A DNA stretch of 64,000 nt, from assembly GCF_949628265.1 (NCBI RefSeq), contig NC_088790.1, positions 19,224,545 to 19,288,544 of the forward strand, read 5' to 3'. The position numbers and the translations under genes were made by a program. Source of the DNA: Cloeon dipterum. Taxonomy: Eukaryota > Arthropoda > Insecta > Ephemeroptera > Baetidae. Below are positions 38,221 to 50,948 of the stretch, piece by piece; positions within the stretch are counted from its first letter, which is position 1, and each line of letters begins with the position of its first letter. A model generated the notes under the pieces. It was not told the origin of the DNA, ran no database searches, and saw only the letters and a program-made list of their open reading frames with translations.

Positions 38221-41200
38221 ATGGAGCTGAAGGTGTGGGTCGAAGGCATCCAGAGGATCATCTGTGGGGTGACCGAAAACACGAGCTGCCAGGTATGACA
38301 TTAATTCGTAAAGTGGGTCGAGCTTCTCTTTGATTCATCCTGCTCTCTTTCGCCCCAGGACATTGTTTACGCGCTGGCCCATGCCACGGGCCAAACGGGC
38401 CGTTTCACCCTGATTGAACGTTGGAGGAACAACGAGAGGCTGCTTGCGCCCAACGAACATCCCCTGAAGGTATTATAAGTCGTCAATTTTCTTAGTTTTA
38501 TTAGTAGCATTCCTTAGACCGGATGTTGTTTGACCATTTCCTGTAATACATAATTATTTTTATAGCAACACTAATAGCAAGGTACATACCGAAAATCCTT
38601 TTATGTTTTAAAACCAGGATACTCGAGTTGCTAGTTGGGTGTCTTTTGAAGATTATTCATTGTGTATATTCCTGAACTTTCTAACAAGAACCACTAAAAT
38701 AGCCAGGAATTTTTTCTTAAGTCCCAATTCAGCTTGATATTATATTTTGATTGAATAAATTTTTCACATCTCTGTGGATATGGATACCGGAAAAATTTAG
38801 TTTGACACTGATTATGAGGTATACTGTGAAAAAAGCACTTAAAAATCATTGATTTTCCTTTCCCCCTTTTTTGTAAAAACACTGTATTTTAAGAGTTACT
38901 AACCCTATATTTTAGAGGAAAGCTATTTTTTTTGCTTTACCAAATCAATTTATCAAACCTTAACGTGAAAGAAGCAGATGATGTTTCTTAATTTGCGGTT
39001 TTCTGAAATTTGCAGATTTTAAACAAGTGGGGAGAATACTCAAACGATGTGCAGTTTGTGCTTCAACGCACCTCGGCTCCAAGTTCCTCCGACCAGAGTC
39101 CATCCAAGTTGGGTGGCTCGCCCTCAACAACGGTCCATTTGCCGAAAGACGGGTCGGAGCCGTCGAGAAACATAAAAAAGTCGTTAACAATAAGCGCGGG
39201 CACTGGCTACCAAAATCACAGAATTGGAGTGGTGCAAGGGGTGCCGCACAGACAGCAAATCCAGCAACCACCCCATCCTAGTCCCGACTCATCGTCGTCA
39301 GATTTGAGACCTACCAGTCAGGCACAGGTGAGAGAGTGTTTTCTTTAACTAGCTTAGATAATTTTTCGGAAAATATTCTGTTTGAAAGAATATAAAATCT
39401 AGTTTTATCTGTCTAATTGATTAAATAGTCTTATTCTTAAAAAATTCCATGCTTGTAACATGATTTTCGAATCGCCTGTGTGCGAGGGTAACATTTTCAC
39501 TCTTTCCTTGTTTGCTCTCAATTTAATTTTAACCTAAATAATCAGACTGTTGACCAAGCTTAATTGTCCTACTTGCAGTCTCCACCGCCGTATAGAGAAC
39601 CACCAAAGCCGGCGCTTCCTCCGTACCGGGCGCCGCCTCACCCGGCCGCCTCGCCACGCAGCACGCCAGATCCCTTCACGGAAAACAGCTTCGACAGAGT
39701 TCATGGCGTTTACAAAGCTGGCGGTGGCGCCAAGAGTCCATCTCCCAGCCCCGTGTCTCCATCAGCTGCAAACGATTTGAGTCAAAGTAAATTGTCCAGG
39801 AAGAGTGTCCAGATGGTAAATATCCTTTTGCCTGTAGATGGGCGAGAGTGTAATAATATTTTATCCTTGTAGGACGACGTCAGTGAGGGTTTCGGCGGCA
39901 GTGAACCTAACGCGAGTGTTTTTTTAACGCCGCAATATAAGGAACTTTTGAGACTGGTTAATCAGCAGAGAGAGAAGCTTGGTTCTCTTCAAGCAGACTT
40001 GACAAAGGTTAGTGATATATTATATCTGCTGATTGTGCATTTTCCCACCACTAATATTTAAATTTAAATCTTTAATTGATGCAAGAGCTGCACGAATTGG
40101 AGTTGACACTAATTTATTTTCCCATGGCCACAATTGCTTTTTAAATCTTCTGTAAATATCACACTCTGCCTTTAGCTGAAGCCACTGATAGAAGAATTGG
40201 CAAGCAAATCATTGCAAAATCTCATCTTTGAAGTGTTTTGCTGCCATGGTAGCGATTTTATCCATCTGAATTTCAATGTTTTATTGCAGTACGACGCTGA
40301 AATTACGTTTTGGGAGTGTAAGAGTCGAGAGCAGCAGCATAAGGTAGAATATTGCATGCAAGAGAGTTTGAGACTACAAGAAACAAGCAAACTGTACGAA
40401 GATCAGGTAATAGAGTTCAATTAGAAACGTTTCTCAACCTTAAATTTGTTGACATTTTAATTTAGCTCATTGCCCTGAAGAATATTGAAGACGAGAAAGA
40501 GTTATCTAAGCAACAGGGCAAGAATTTAAAGACGGAAATAACCTTTTTAAGGTCCAAACTGTCAAAATGTGAGACAGAACTACACCAGTGCCGAAATAAA
40601 ATCAGGTTTGCTTAATATTCACCATCTTGGGTTTGGAAATTTCACTCATTACCGTATTCCTGCAGACACTTGATGGATGAAATGCAATTGGAGCAGGATA
40701 GTTGTGATGAAAAGGCCAACAACCATCGAGAGCTGCTGTCCCAGTTGGAGAAACTTCAGAAGCAAGTGGAGGAAGCTAAAGCAGTCACTGCCAAAGACAT
40801 AGAGTCCGGCAGAAAACTAGATGATGAGGTCAGTTTTATGAGAGCTTCAAACTGCAACTCTTTAGAGAAGTTTTCATTTAAATCCTACAGGAAAAATTGA
40901 ATTTGTGGAAAAGTATATTTTTCGTTTGAATTTGATTAGTTGAGCTATAGCTGAACTTCCAAGATGCATCCCCAAATGCTAACAATGCTTTAAACTTAGA
41001 ATATAAAACGCACTGCAATTTTACAGTCATGTACATTAAACAGGCTTATAAAGACCGGTGGTTTGACGTTTAGTGTATTGCTAAATTAATGAAATGTTAA
41101 GAAATCCAACGAGTTGAAAGATCACCTGGGGAAAATTTTTTGTCTCAAAAATGACGTTCAATTTATTTCATTGAAAAGTGTATACATACCAATTTGCAGC

Positions 41201-41942
41201 AAAATGAAGCAAAACCTATATTTATTAAATATATTTAGAAGTTTTCCATTTTGGGCCATTTTCTAGCTGACGAATGTTTGGTATTTCAATAGCCAGCTGA
41301 TGAGGCTTGGAATTTGATGAATGTGCAATATAAGCCAGTGCTCAATTTGATTCTATAGTTGATCTCCCTGCACAGTTTTTAAATTTCGCTTCCTGGCGGT
41401 ACAAGCAAATATGGAAATTTTCCACTCCCAACTTACAAATATTTTTCAATATTTTTCATATTTAATTTTTGTTAAAAGAAATAATAAATCTAATAATTTA
41501 ACCAGCAATTAACTGCAGAGACTACTGGTGAAATTTTTATTGTAGATATTTTAAATTAAAAAAAATATATATCAATCAAAATTTTAACTCAAAACAAGTA
41601 ACCATTCCTCAGCATTGCCTAATCAGTGAATGTTCATTCTTTCTATAGGTTGTCTCTTTGGAAACAGTCATCAAGGAGAAGAAGAACCAACTAGAAATTC
41701 TGGTACAGGACATGAAAGACGCCAATCTGCACAGTCTATCAATTGCTCCTGCTTCGGACGAAGGGCAGCGTTCTTATCTCTTGGATGGTAGGATAGTTGT
41801 CCAGTTTAAATGTAGACAATATAATTTAAAATTTCATCCCTCAACAGGCACCCATAGAAGTTCCAGAAAAATGATTGGCTCGCCGAGACAGCTGGAGAAC
41901 GCCGTGCCAACAAGCAAGAACCCTCACGGCATCTGGGTTTAG
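38221..41942 (+). CDS. RASSF8: Ras-association domain family protein, RASSF8/RASSF7 type
   Basis: Ten coding exons: 38221-38292, 38359-38469, 39016-39327, 39579-39815, 39873-40007, 40290-40406, 40466-40605, 40666-40828, 41649-41787 and 41848-41942. All are in phase, 506 aa. The N-terminus [19 protein letters not shown], then [20 protein letters not shown] and [18 protein letters not shown], is the Ras-association (ubiquitin-like) domain of N-terminal RASSF proteins (residues 1 to about 85). Residues about 86-244 are a Ser/Pro-rich linker including [17 protein letters not shown]. Residues about 250-455 are a charged coiled coil, with YDAEITFWE matching the family coiled-coil start. The end, PHGIWV, resembles the GIYV end of human RASSF8. 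There is no SARAH domain, as expected for RASSF7-10. Drosophila RASSF8 acts at adherens junctions with ASPP to limit growth; the same role is inferred here. The 820-bp intron 40829-41648 holds nothing recognisable. Confidence 0.93.
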
Positions 41943-43434
41943 AAACTGTTGACACGTTTATCAATATTTTAACCCAACTGATCACCTAATCACTCTGCCC
42001 ATCAGATTGTTCACCATTTTTATCTGCTGAAACAAGTTAATACTCTCTCTATGTATGTGCAAATTGTAGTACCAAAAATGCAATAATGTCCTCTAAAGCT
42101 TCTAAAGCGAATTGGGGAAAGACGCTCTTCAAAATCTTTATGCATTTTATTGGAACCTTCGGCACAAAATGACTTTTTACTACTTTTGGGTGATCATCTT
42201 TTTGTAAAAATCTCATACTGCCAAAGATTGATTGAACTAACGATACACATTATGATGAAATTCTGCACTTTGTTGTACAATTTGACACTCCTTGCTAATC
42301 CCCATTATTATTGTAGTTATTATCTCTTATTTATTTCAACTGCTATTAGCTTACAGATAAAATACATATATGTTACACGTATGACAATATCACCAAGAGA
42401 TGTGATCAAATCAAAATAAGTTAAAACCACAATGCCCATATTGCGTCGACAATTTTTGTGCTCGTTAACTAGATCTTTGAGCGTTTGATTTGACAATATT
42501 TTCAAACAATCTCATTTGCTCACTATATTTTTCTCTTTAAAAAGTGACTCGTTTTTTGCGTCACGTCAAAATTCGTGTACTTTTTGTGGGCCGATATTGC
42601 ATCTAATCAGTATTGTAGAGTTGGTACTTTTGTGCATTGACGAATTTGATCTGTAATAGATAGATGTGAGTTATTTAATGGTGATGTATGTGAGCACTGC
42701 ATCACGTCATAGCATAAATAGTATCAGAGTTGCTTCTGAATATATTGCAAAATATAGTGAATTTTAGAATAAAAAGCAAAAATGTACCATTTTCAATTTT
42801 GAATTTCGATCTTTACCTTCTCAAATTTGGAATAATAATTCGAAATTAAAATTGAGGGAAAACTAAGCTGTTTAAAGATATGAAGTTGTCTGAAAGTAAT
42901 CCTGTTGATTGGGAACTTCATTATTTTAATCATTTAAACGCCGTGACTTAACATGCTTGTAAAGATATTGTAGGAATTTTTTTAAATCTTGTTATATTAA
43001 CTATATCTTTAAATATTCAATATTTTGGAAATTTATTTTAGTTGGAAACAAGAAATCAAAATATTATTAATTTCCTTAAATTTCAAATCAAAGGTTGTGC
43101 TTTTAATAAATATATATTATATTTTTTATTCCAATAAACTTGGAAGCTGAGTTAAGTGCAAATTTTCTATCCAAGAGGGCTCTGAGTGTAAGGGCACTCT
43201 TCGACTCGTGCTTGTTTCTGTTTCAACCGCGGTCGTAGTGGGCTGAACCAAGGCAGATTTAAACACAACACAATAACACATGTGGTTTGTTTACTTGATA
43301 CAAAACTAGCTGATTGTGAGAGCCTAAAATTTATTCCCTCTGTTAGACCCAGGTTAGACCGTGAGTTGTAAGACTTTAAAGTGTTGTCATTACTTCAAAT
43401 ATACATATTTCTTAGACTAGAATTTCTCCTCGAA
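41943..43434 (+). other. RASSF8 3' UTR and flank, then coilin upstream region
   Basis: No protein is supportable here. Plus-strand AATAAA signals at 42768-42773, 43105-43110 and 43133-43138 are candidates for the RASSF8 transcript end. A less AT-rich patch at about 43180-43260 (CTCGTGCTTG and CCGCGGTCGTAG) lies 180-250 bp before the coilin start codon and is the likeliest coilin promoter or 5' UTR. I see no TATA box. Confidence 0.4.
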
Positions 43435-44805
43435 ATGGACAAAATTGTGAGTCGAGTAAGAATTGACCTTTCCGAATTTTATCGGGACGAAAGAAAATCG
43501 TGCTTGAAGAGCCTTGACTACAGTGCTTTGAAAAAGGTGTCGGATTTGAAAAATTATATCGTCACGGAAATGGGGATATTGGGTCAGACTCAGCTAATGC
43601 TGGGAAATTCAATATTGCTTGGCTCTGACGACCTTCGAGTAATCAGAGATGGTGACGAACTCAAGTATGTAATTAACTCAAGAGCGAAAATAAAGTGTTC
43701 ATTGTTTACATTTTAATTTTAGGTTGGTTAGCTATGATTTCAACTGCTTGCACTCGGGGAGAAAATCAAATGTGTTGGAACCTGCCGATGAACATTCTGA
43801 GGCAACTTCATCCATGTCAGTTTGTTCTGATGACTGTCTCAAAGCCACCTTTCAGTCATCACTAGAGGCGCAAGCTGCAGAAAACTTTAAAAATGTAACA
43901 AAAATGTTTGCTAATCCCATTTTTCCATTTTTTAAATGAATCTTTTCATTTGAATTTCAGACGGTGTCTCAGGAAGGACTGGAATGGATGAATGAGCCCC
44001 TTCCAAAGAGGAAGAGGTCGAGAAGAGGCAGGAAGAAAAAGGCCGAGGTGACAAGCTCTGAAAATGGATCTGTTGCTCCTCCTAAGAGTCACAGATTCGT
44101 GCCACACAAGAAATTCAAACAGGCATCTCCAGATCCTAAACACCACGTCAAGTAACAACAAAAAATCTTTTATTACATGGAGTTTGGAATTTAAGTTGTT
44201 GTTTTATAGATTTGATATTGAAGCCGAAGAGGACTTGCCAAGCAATGAACTGACCCCACCAAGCCAAAATAGACCGGGAAAAATTAATCCCTCAACTCCT
44301 GTCAAAGAAAATGGCAATGAAGAGCCTCCTGTGGTGTTCAAAAGGGATTTCAGAAAAGAGCCTGTGAGGATTGCGAACCCTTACGAGACTATGTCTGACC
44401 AGGAACTTTTTGACCTGCCCCCTGTAACAAAGGTTCCGAGCATTGGAGAAACAATAGCATTTAGGGTAAGCTTGTAGTCTTTATAAAGCACAGATGAAAT
44501 TTATTTAGCCTTTCAGGTGCTCTTTGTCAACGAGGATTGTGTTCCAGAACTATCTGGTTGGCTCATTGGCAATGTTATTGATGAAGTTGAAGCAGTTGTT
44601 AACCTCAAGTTAATAAGTAGGGTTCAAGTTGAACTCTTTTGAATGATCACTACTAATAGACGCTCCTGCAGGAGGAACAAATCCAAAATACCAGAGGAGA
44701 AATGACAAGTTCAGCATGGACGATGATGGTCCTGAGGAAATAGAGGATTTCATGTCTCTTCCATTCGAAGAACTCGCCACGCCAAGACTTTTGCCATCGG
44801 ACTGA
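43435..44805 (+). CDS. COIL: Coilin homologue (Cajal body scaffold protein)
   Basis: Six coding exons: 43435-43664, 43723-43894, 43961-44151, 44210-44465, 44517-44616 and 44672-44805. All are in phase, 360 aa; human coilin is 576 aa. The N-terminus (VRIDLSEF, then KKVSDLKNYIVTEMGI, LGSDDLRVIRDGDELKLV) fits the ubiquitin-like coilin N-terminal domain that drives self-association. A strongly basic patch, PKRKRSRRGRKKKAE, is a likely nuclear/nucleolar signal. The C-terminus has YETMSDQELFDLPPV, PSIGETIAFRVL and PELSGWLIGNVIDE, which match the atypical Tudor-like coilin C-terminal domain, and ends FEELATPRLL, comparable to ELIDPRLI in vertebrates. Coilin organises Cajal bodies, where snRNPs are modified. 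No RG-rich box is visible. The ATG at 43435 was chosen because it begins the family-like fold; an in-frame ATG at 43381 would add 18 residues. Divergence is high, so this rests on both ends matching. Confidence 0.82.
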
Positions 44806-44827
44806 GAGAAATGAAAACAAAAACTTA

Positions 44828-44833
44828 AAATAA
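44828..44833 (+). terminator. Coilin poly(A) signal
   Basis: An AATAAA lies 23 bases past the coilin stop codon, giving a very short 3' UTR typical of compact insect genes. Confidence 0.6.
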
Positions 44834-47800
44834 ACTGATGATTATTCATCCAGACATTGCTAGCTTTTAACTCAACATTATTTTCACTTGATAAGTTAAG
44901 TGAATGGAATACATTTCATTGGGCGCCAATGGCATACAGCCAATTAAATTTTATAGAAGAGGCACTTTTGGTAAGAGAAATTGATTTCATTGGATAGTAA
45001 GTGATAAATCAAAAGATCTTTTTGTTCCTTTTTTTAAAACCATAAAAACCTATTTAAATTTTGAGAAAAGGTCCAAAGCGGAGGTGGAAATTAATAATTT
45101 CCCTAGAGTTGAGTTACAGTAATATTTTCAAACTGCGTGCGTTTGATCTTAAATTGGTTAGGAAAGCTTATAATTGTCACTTTAGGCGTTGGTAATTAAA
45201 CTTCATTAGCTTACTATGTAGTACTGATTGTTTAAGCATCAGCGTCTGACTGCGAATTCAATGCAAATGCGTGATTTTGACCTTGGCTCACTGGTCTGGT
45301 TCAATGCCAGATAAGTAGAACACAAATTAGGCCAGCGGCTTATTGGCAAATCAGCTAGCGCGGCATCTGACTGCAAATTAGGGGAGAAAACCAAATAATG
45401 TATTTAACAAAAAATATGATTTTTAATACTATATACTTTTGGATCTTGGGTTGGCCCTTTTCTTCGTAATGAAAGTAAAACTGACGGTAAGCGAGCCAAC
45501 TCTTTTCCTTGGGTTTCACTTTTGAGAAGGGCTTGATAGCGCCACCATGGAGGTTCGAGTGACATTGAATTTGAAGGCGCGCGCATTTTCGCCTTGCGAC
45601 CTTCCACTTCGCATTGTATAACTCGCCACAGGGATTTTCAGGTCCCTAAGCAAATTTGCCGTTGGTGGCTAACAAGAGCCACACCTCGCTGACGCATCGA
45701 CACCAAACATTTTTTTCTCCAAGGGAGTTAATATTTCCATAAATGATCAATGTTTTCTATTGTCCCTTACAATCGAATTTATCAATTTTTATTCTGCTCC
45801 AAGATTCTGCTTTGCCATTTTCTCTCATGAAGCAGTTTTTATATTAACTATCGCGCGTTCCTGTTATTAATTATAAAAGAAATAACAAATTAGATGCATT
45901 TCTTGGTGATAGTAAATTGCCTAGCATAAAAAATAATGTAATTGACCAAGGACAGTTGCGTTTTATATTCAAAATTTATTAAAAATCTGATCCCCGCCAA
46001 AATAAGTAAATATCTGCGTTATTTAGAGATAAATGCCCAGCCACGCGAGATTAATAATTTGCAATCAGAGTCGTTCTATTTATATTTTGTAGTGTTCCAA
46101 ATATTAAAAAATACGATATATTTAAAAATAAAACTCAAAAGTGCTAATAGGAATTGTATTCTACAATTTATGAATTTTTCAAAAATTATAAAAATAAATG
46201 TGAGCACACACAACAATAATTATTGTTATATAATACACGTACGAGTCAATTTAAAGTCTTTTAACGAGATGAATTTGGTTTTGAACAAAACCGAACAGTA
46301 GAACTTCACAATCAGTCCGTTCAAGAAATAGATTATTCATTTACCACGTGTTGATCTTTTTTTCTAAATTTTCTACCTTATTATGAACTATTTTCCCATT
46401 GAAAAGAATTAAGTGCTCTCCGTTTTCTGCGCATAATTAACCAAATGTAAAATTCTTTTGCTCCACCTTAAAGTGACTGTTGTTGGAAACAGTCTGAAAG
46501 AAACAGGAAAGTCAAAAAATAATGGCTCGTTCAGAAAGGGGTTGCCCCCTGCTGCCGAGAGAGCACAATCGAAGCATTGAGCCGCGCGCGTTTATTGCAC
46601 GCTCGGATCAATTTGCCGGCGCAGCAGACTCACTTTCGTGAAAATCAATTAGTGCAAACGCTTTGGCCGATGCACTTTCACTGCGGTTTCATTCCTTTTT
46701 CGCACAAAGAGCGCGCGCACGGGATGAACTGTGTGTTGTGGCGCTGGCAAAAAGGCATGACAGCCCAACACAGTGCACTGCTGCTCAGTGCTCTGCTCAC
46801 ACAGCTCAAGCCATCTGAAGCGAGGTGATTGTCCTGTCTTCTCTCTCTCTCTCGCTCTCTTCGAAAGCGCAACATAAAGGCTTCCGTGCCGCACCGCGAA
46901 CCGAACAAGGCTCAGATGAAATTGCACTTCGCCAATTCTAGCAAATTTTCATTTGTTATTTTTAATTTTGATTTCCATTAAGTCAGTTTGGTAGTTAAAA
47001 AACGTGTACTTTTGGGGAATGCTTCTAAGCACAAAAATAAATACGCCAGAAATTTTACAGTGATCAAATGTTTGTTTTGTATTTTTTGGCAAAATTTAGA
47101 ATACAAGGTTGGAATTTCTCCACCCAAAATATTTATTTTATAAATTAGTTTTGAGTTTAAATGTTTTTTCGTTTTTTCCTTATTAAACGGTCGGTTTCAT
47201 AGCTACATTTTATAATTTAACAAATAAATCTGTTGTCATTCCTTGGGGCAGTGAAAACGTTAGAAAACGTAAGATAATGTTTGTTTTCGGCTCAGTGCGG
47301 CGAGAGATTATTTAATATAATGGATCGTTTTTGCAATATTTTGCTAGTTCGGTTTGCCGGGTCTTGCATTATTTTAATTTTACATATGTGTGTATGACTT
47401 TGACTATATCCAAGAACAAACAAGTAAATAAATTATAAACAGTTGGATATTTCCAATAAATTAATATTTTTATTAAAAAAGCCTGCTTCTCACGTTATCA
47501 TGGCTTCGAAAAATATCCCAACAGTATAGAAATAATAATTTTTGTCCAGAAAATTTCACTAACATCTTAATAAAAATTATACGCGAAATGAAAACTGTTC
47601 CAATTTTAATTCCAGTTCCAACTAAAACACATAAATTATTGACTGGTGATCTTTTAAACTCATTAATATTAGACAAATCAAAATACAATTGTTTCGTTTT
47701 GCTGATTTAACATTTTGGTTTTGCCACAAATGTGGCGTTTTTTTCAAATTTTAATTTTATAAATTTTTGAGTAAAAAAGCGCATCATGTATCACTCCATC

Positions 47801-48100
47801 TTAAATGCATTAAATATATCTTAAAGAACTAAAGAATGGTAAAGAAAATTTTTGTTCACCAATTATTTAGTGTAACTTAGAACCTAGAGACAAAGCAGGC
47901 TGACTTAACCAGATGTTTATTCAGTGAAAAAATGGCTTACGTTCGGTCCATTAATAGACCATTGTGAACTGAATGAGAGGAATTGAATTTGAGGAATAAC
48001 CCCAGAGACATGCACAAATCTTGGCCAAACAACGGTCATTCTAATCATTCCTAAGCCTTCCCTGGTCGCAAAATTCGTGTCCTATGCGATCAGGAGAGAA
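44834..48100. other. Noncoding region downstream of coilin
   Basis: No protein is supportable. The DNA is mostly AT-rich, with GC-richer patches at about 45530-45720 and 46540-46900. The patches contain CG-alternating tracts (GCGCGCGC at 45577-45584, CGCGCGCG at 46583-46590, GCGCGCGC at 46711-46718) and a CT-rich microsatellite at 46837-46860 (GAGA-type on the minus strand). A CTCF-like half site, GCGCCACC, is at 45539-45546. Open frames in these patches overlap on both strands, as expected for GC-rich noncoding DNA. Confidence 0.45.
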
Positions 48101-48199
48101 ACGAGCTCCGTTCACCTCACGGTCATCAGCCTCAGCGGCTAGACGACGGCGCTCCTCCGAGGTACTGCAAATATATGCGGAAGGTTGCAATTTTCTGTA

Positions 48200-48652
48200 A
48201 GTTTTTCACCGAGTCGGCGGAAAAGACGGCGGCTCGCTCGATTTTCGGGTCGTTCCCCGACGAGGCTCGTCCGTCGTGCGTTGAGTGTGTGCCGCTAGAC
48301 GGGACGGCAGCGTCGGCAGGCTGCCGGGCAGGACTGCTCTATGCTCACTCGTCGCCGGTCTGTCGTGTCGGTCGGATCGCTTCGTGTTCGCCGCGCAAGA
48401 AGCCGTCCGTCCTTTTGGTGCACATGCTCACCTGCGCTGCGTGCTGTCGTGCCGCTGACTCGCGTGTACGATGCACTTTTCGCTAGCAACCGACGCAAGA
48501 AGGCCACGTGCGCACCTTTTGTGACATGCATTCGGCGCCCGCCAGTTCTACTTGCTCTCGTTGAGACTGCGTTCGTTCGCATTTTACCCGCGTGCAATTT
48601 GTGGATTTGCAGTGACAATCAATCACCACGCTCGCCCCGCGGCTGTTTTCAG
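48200..48652 (+). promoter_or_regulatory. Candidate CpG-rich promoter and noncoding first exon
   Basis: A GC- and CpG-rich block of about 450 bp stands out from AT-rich surroundings and ends in TTTTCAG followed by GTATGTG, a near-consensus splice donor (GT at 48653-48654). Open frames run on both strands but have no family features (103-119 aa, many Cys, Arg and Ser), as expected of an untranslated GC-rich leader. The simplest reading is the 5' UTR exon of a plus-strand gene whose coding exons lie to the right, possibly outside the window. The upstream boundary is a guess. Confidence 0.4.
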
Positions 48653-50932
48653 GTATGTGCTTATCTTTGCTCTGTATGGGGGATTTTTGTTAAAAATTAA
48701 AAAAACAAGCCCAAGCAGTAAAATTAAATTTCTATAAACATTTTTATAATTTGCATGACAGATACAGACAATACATGCAGACTATAAAATTGAACTTGCA
48801 GAAAAAATTACTTCTAATTTCCATTTTTTTGGATAGCTCAGTTTTTGATTGGACACGTGTAACAGAATTAAGAAGCTTCCTATAACTGTTTATAGCAAAA
48901 TTAAGAAAATATTTCCACCATTTTTAATTATTAATAATACATAATAACTTTTCAGTTTCATTTTTCAAATATTCATCGTGCAACAATTTAATTTCTTTAT
49001 TTTGTTTATTAAGTTTTGGCAGGAAAATTCCTTTCATACCCTTACTATCACGAAAATTAAAAAAAAAAATTAATAATAAAATGCGATATTAAAAAATCAG
49101 TGGTTACTACTGATCATGGAAAAGTTATCTTCGGGGTTTTAACTAGAATATATTATGGTTTGATAAATCTTTTCGTGCTAATAAACATTGTTACCCATCA
49201 CACAATTGCATTTCCAACTAAAATAGTCAAAGCTAAAGCATTTTTTTCGCACAATGATATATTATGTCTATTGTTTCAAACTAGGCTTCCTGATATAAAT
49301 CTATTTAAATTTATTGATTTTAGAGATAAATTATCATATTCAGACAGAGTGCATCTGCGTACGCGTTTTAATGAAACATACACATATTTCGCAAGACTTA
49401 CAATGTGCATCAGCCATGACTCGCGTGGCGCACACGTGTTACAACTCTATTAAACTTTTAAAACTTTTTTAGCATCATTTCCGTGTAGGGGGTTGGAAAT
49501 AGTCGGTTGAACCGGCGTGGGGTTAATAAACTATCAGAGCGACCTATTGTGACGGCCACGAAAATCGATAATTCACGCGTAAAGTTTCGGCCAGCTCTGT
49601 TTTATATAAATACCTCTCACGATTGTTACTTCCGAAATTCCAGAGCAATTAACAATGTTTGCTTCTACCAATATGATACATTTTGCCGAGCATTTGGTCA
49701 TTTTTTAAATATATTTTTACCAAAAAGGATTTTAATGAAAATAAGTTAAATTTACCAGATCTTGACAAAGTCGGCAATTATTTCAGCTTTTAATCCGTCT
49801 GCAAACACAATATTTATTGATTGCAATTCTTGGGAATATATTTGCCTATCATAATTCATCTATCGTCAGTTCAGACTTGTTGAAATGGAATAGTTGTTAG
49901 TATTGTCTGTTCCATAAATCAGAATTTTCGAGATTTTCATGCCCCGCACAAACTGTTAATTTAAGCCAATAGTAGGTTGCAGGGTTCATATAGTTTACAA
50001 TGAGCACGTAAAAACCACACCAATGATTTTAATGACAGAGTTGGGAATTTTAATTTGTATTTGGTTTTCATTTCTGTGTTCATTTGGCAGCTTTTTCTGA
50101 GAGTCTTGAATCAAAAGGGGAGTTTATCGATCAAGAGCAAAATTAGACGTCCATCCATTTTCAGCTCGATTTTTTTTATTTCAGTGGTTTTGCAAAGGCT
50201 TTTAACTGATCAATCTTATTGTTTTCAAATTAAACAAATGACCGACGACCTAGCTTGTCTGATGGAATGATCACAAATAAAATTATTAAGAAATATAATT
50301 TAAATTTTACTCAAATTCTTTAGAGTTAGAGGTTTAGACAGGACTGCTTTGCTATGCACGTTTCGCCACACACTTACAATTTCCGCTACCTCTTTCAACG
50401 TAATTTATGGGGGGTCACCAGCGAGAAGAGTTAGCTGGCAGGAACCGTATATGTTTATCATACTTATGAATTAAAATTCTATATATAGAGTCAAATTTCG
50501 CACCCTCCTAGGGATTTTAAGCAAAAATCACACTAAAGTCAACCGTCAAAATTCCTGAGAGGTTTTCACACACAGTCCTTTTAACAACACCGCAAAGCTA
50601 CGATAGCACAAAGGCGAATACCAGCGGCATTCAAAAGAGACAGAAAAGCGTCGAGTGTGCGATGGTGTCTCATTAACGAATGTGCATCACTGATTTCGGC
50701 GGCGACGGCTGTGTCTGAGCTGTGCGCCGAGTGCCGATTTTTGTTATTGTTTTAAGGTCAGAGATCATGGCGCGCAGCGAAAATGCCAGGGGGGTCAACG
50801 GGGGCTGCACTTTTCCCCTTGATCCCTTTCACTTGCCGCGCGGCATGCAATTGCTCGTGCTGTGTACCGCGAGGCAGCTGTGCGCTAGCGAACGACCGAC
50901 GTGAGAGAGTGCATTGATCGCATCTTTCTTTC

Positions 50933-50948
50933 ACTCGCGCGCGCGAGT
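50933..50948. repeat. 16-bp perfect palindrome with CG-alternating core
   Basis: ACTCGCGCGCGCGAGT reads the same on both strands. It lies in the GC island 50590-51010, about 30 bp upstream of TCAGTT (50980-50985), which fits an arthropod initiator. The island may therefore be a second promoter. No downstream promoter element is evident at the expected spacing. Confidence 0.6.

Noticed and set aside
45404-45607. 67-residue minus-strand frame with a Kozak-like region and PPWWRYQ segment
   Set aside because: Short, no partner exon in phase found, no family recognised; more likely chance in a GC-rich patch.
48175-48700. Overlapping 103-119 residue frames on both strands
   Set aside because: Open on several frames at once because the block is GC-rich; no domain signatures; better read as an untranslated leader.
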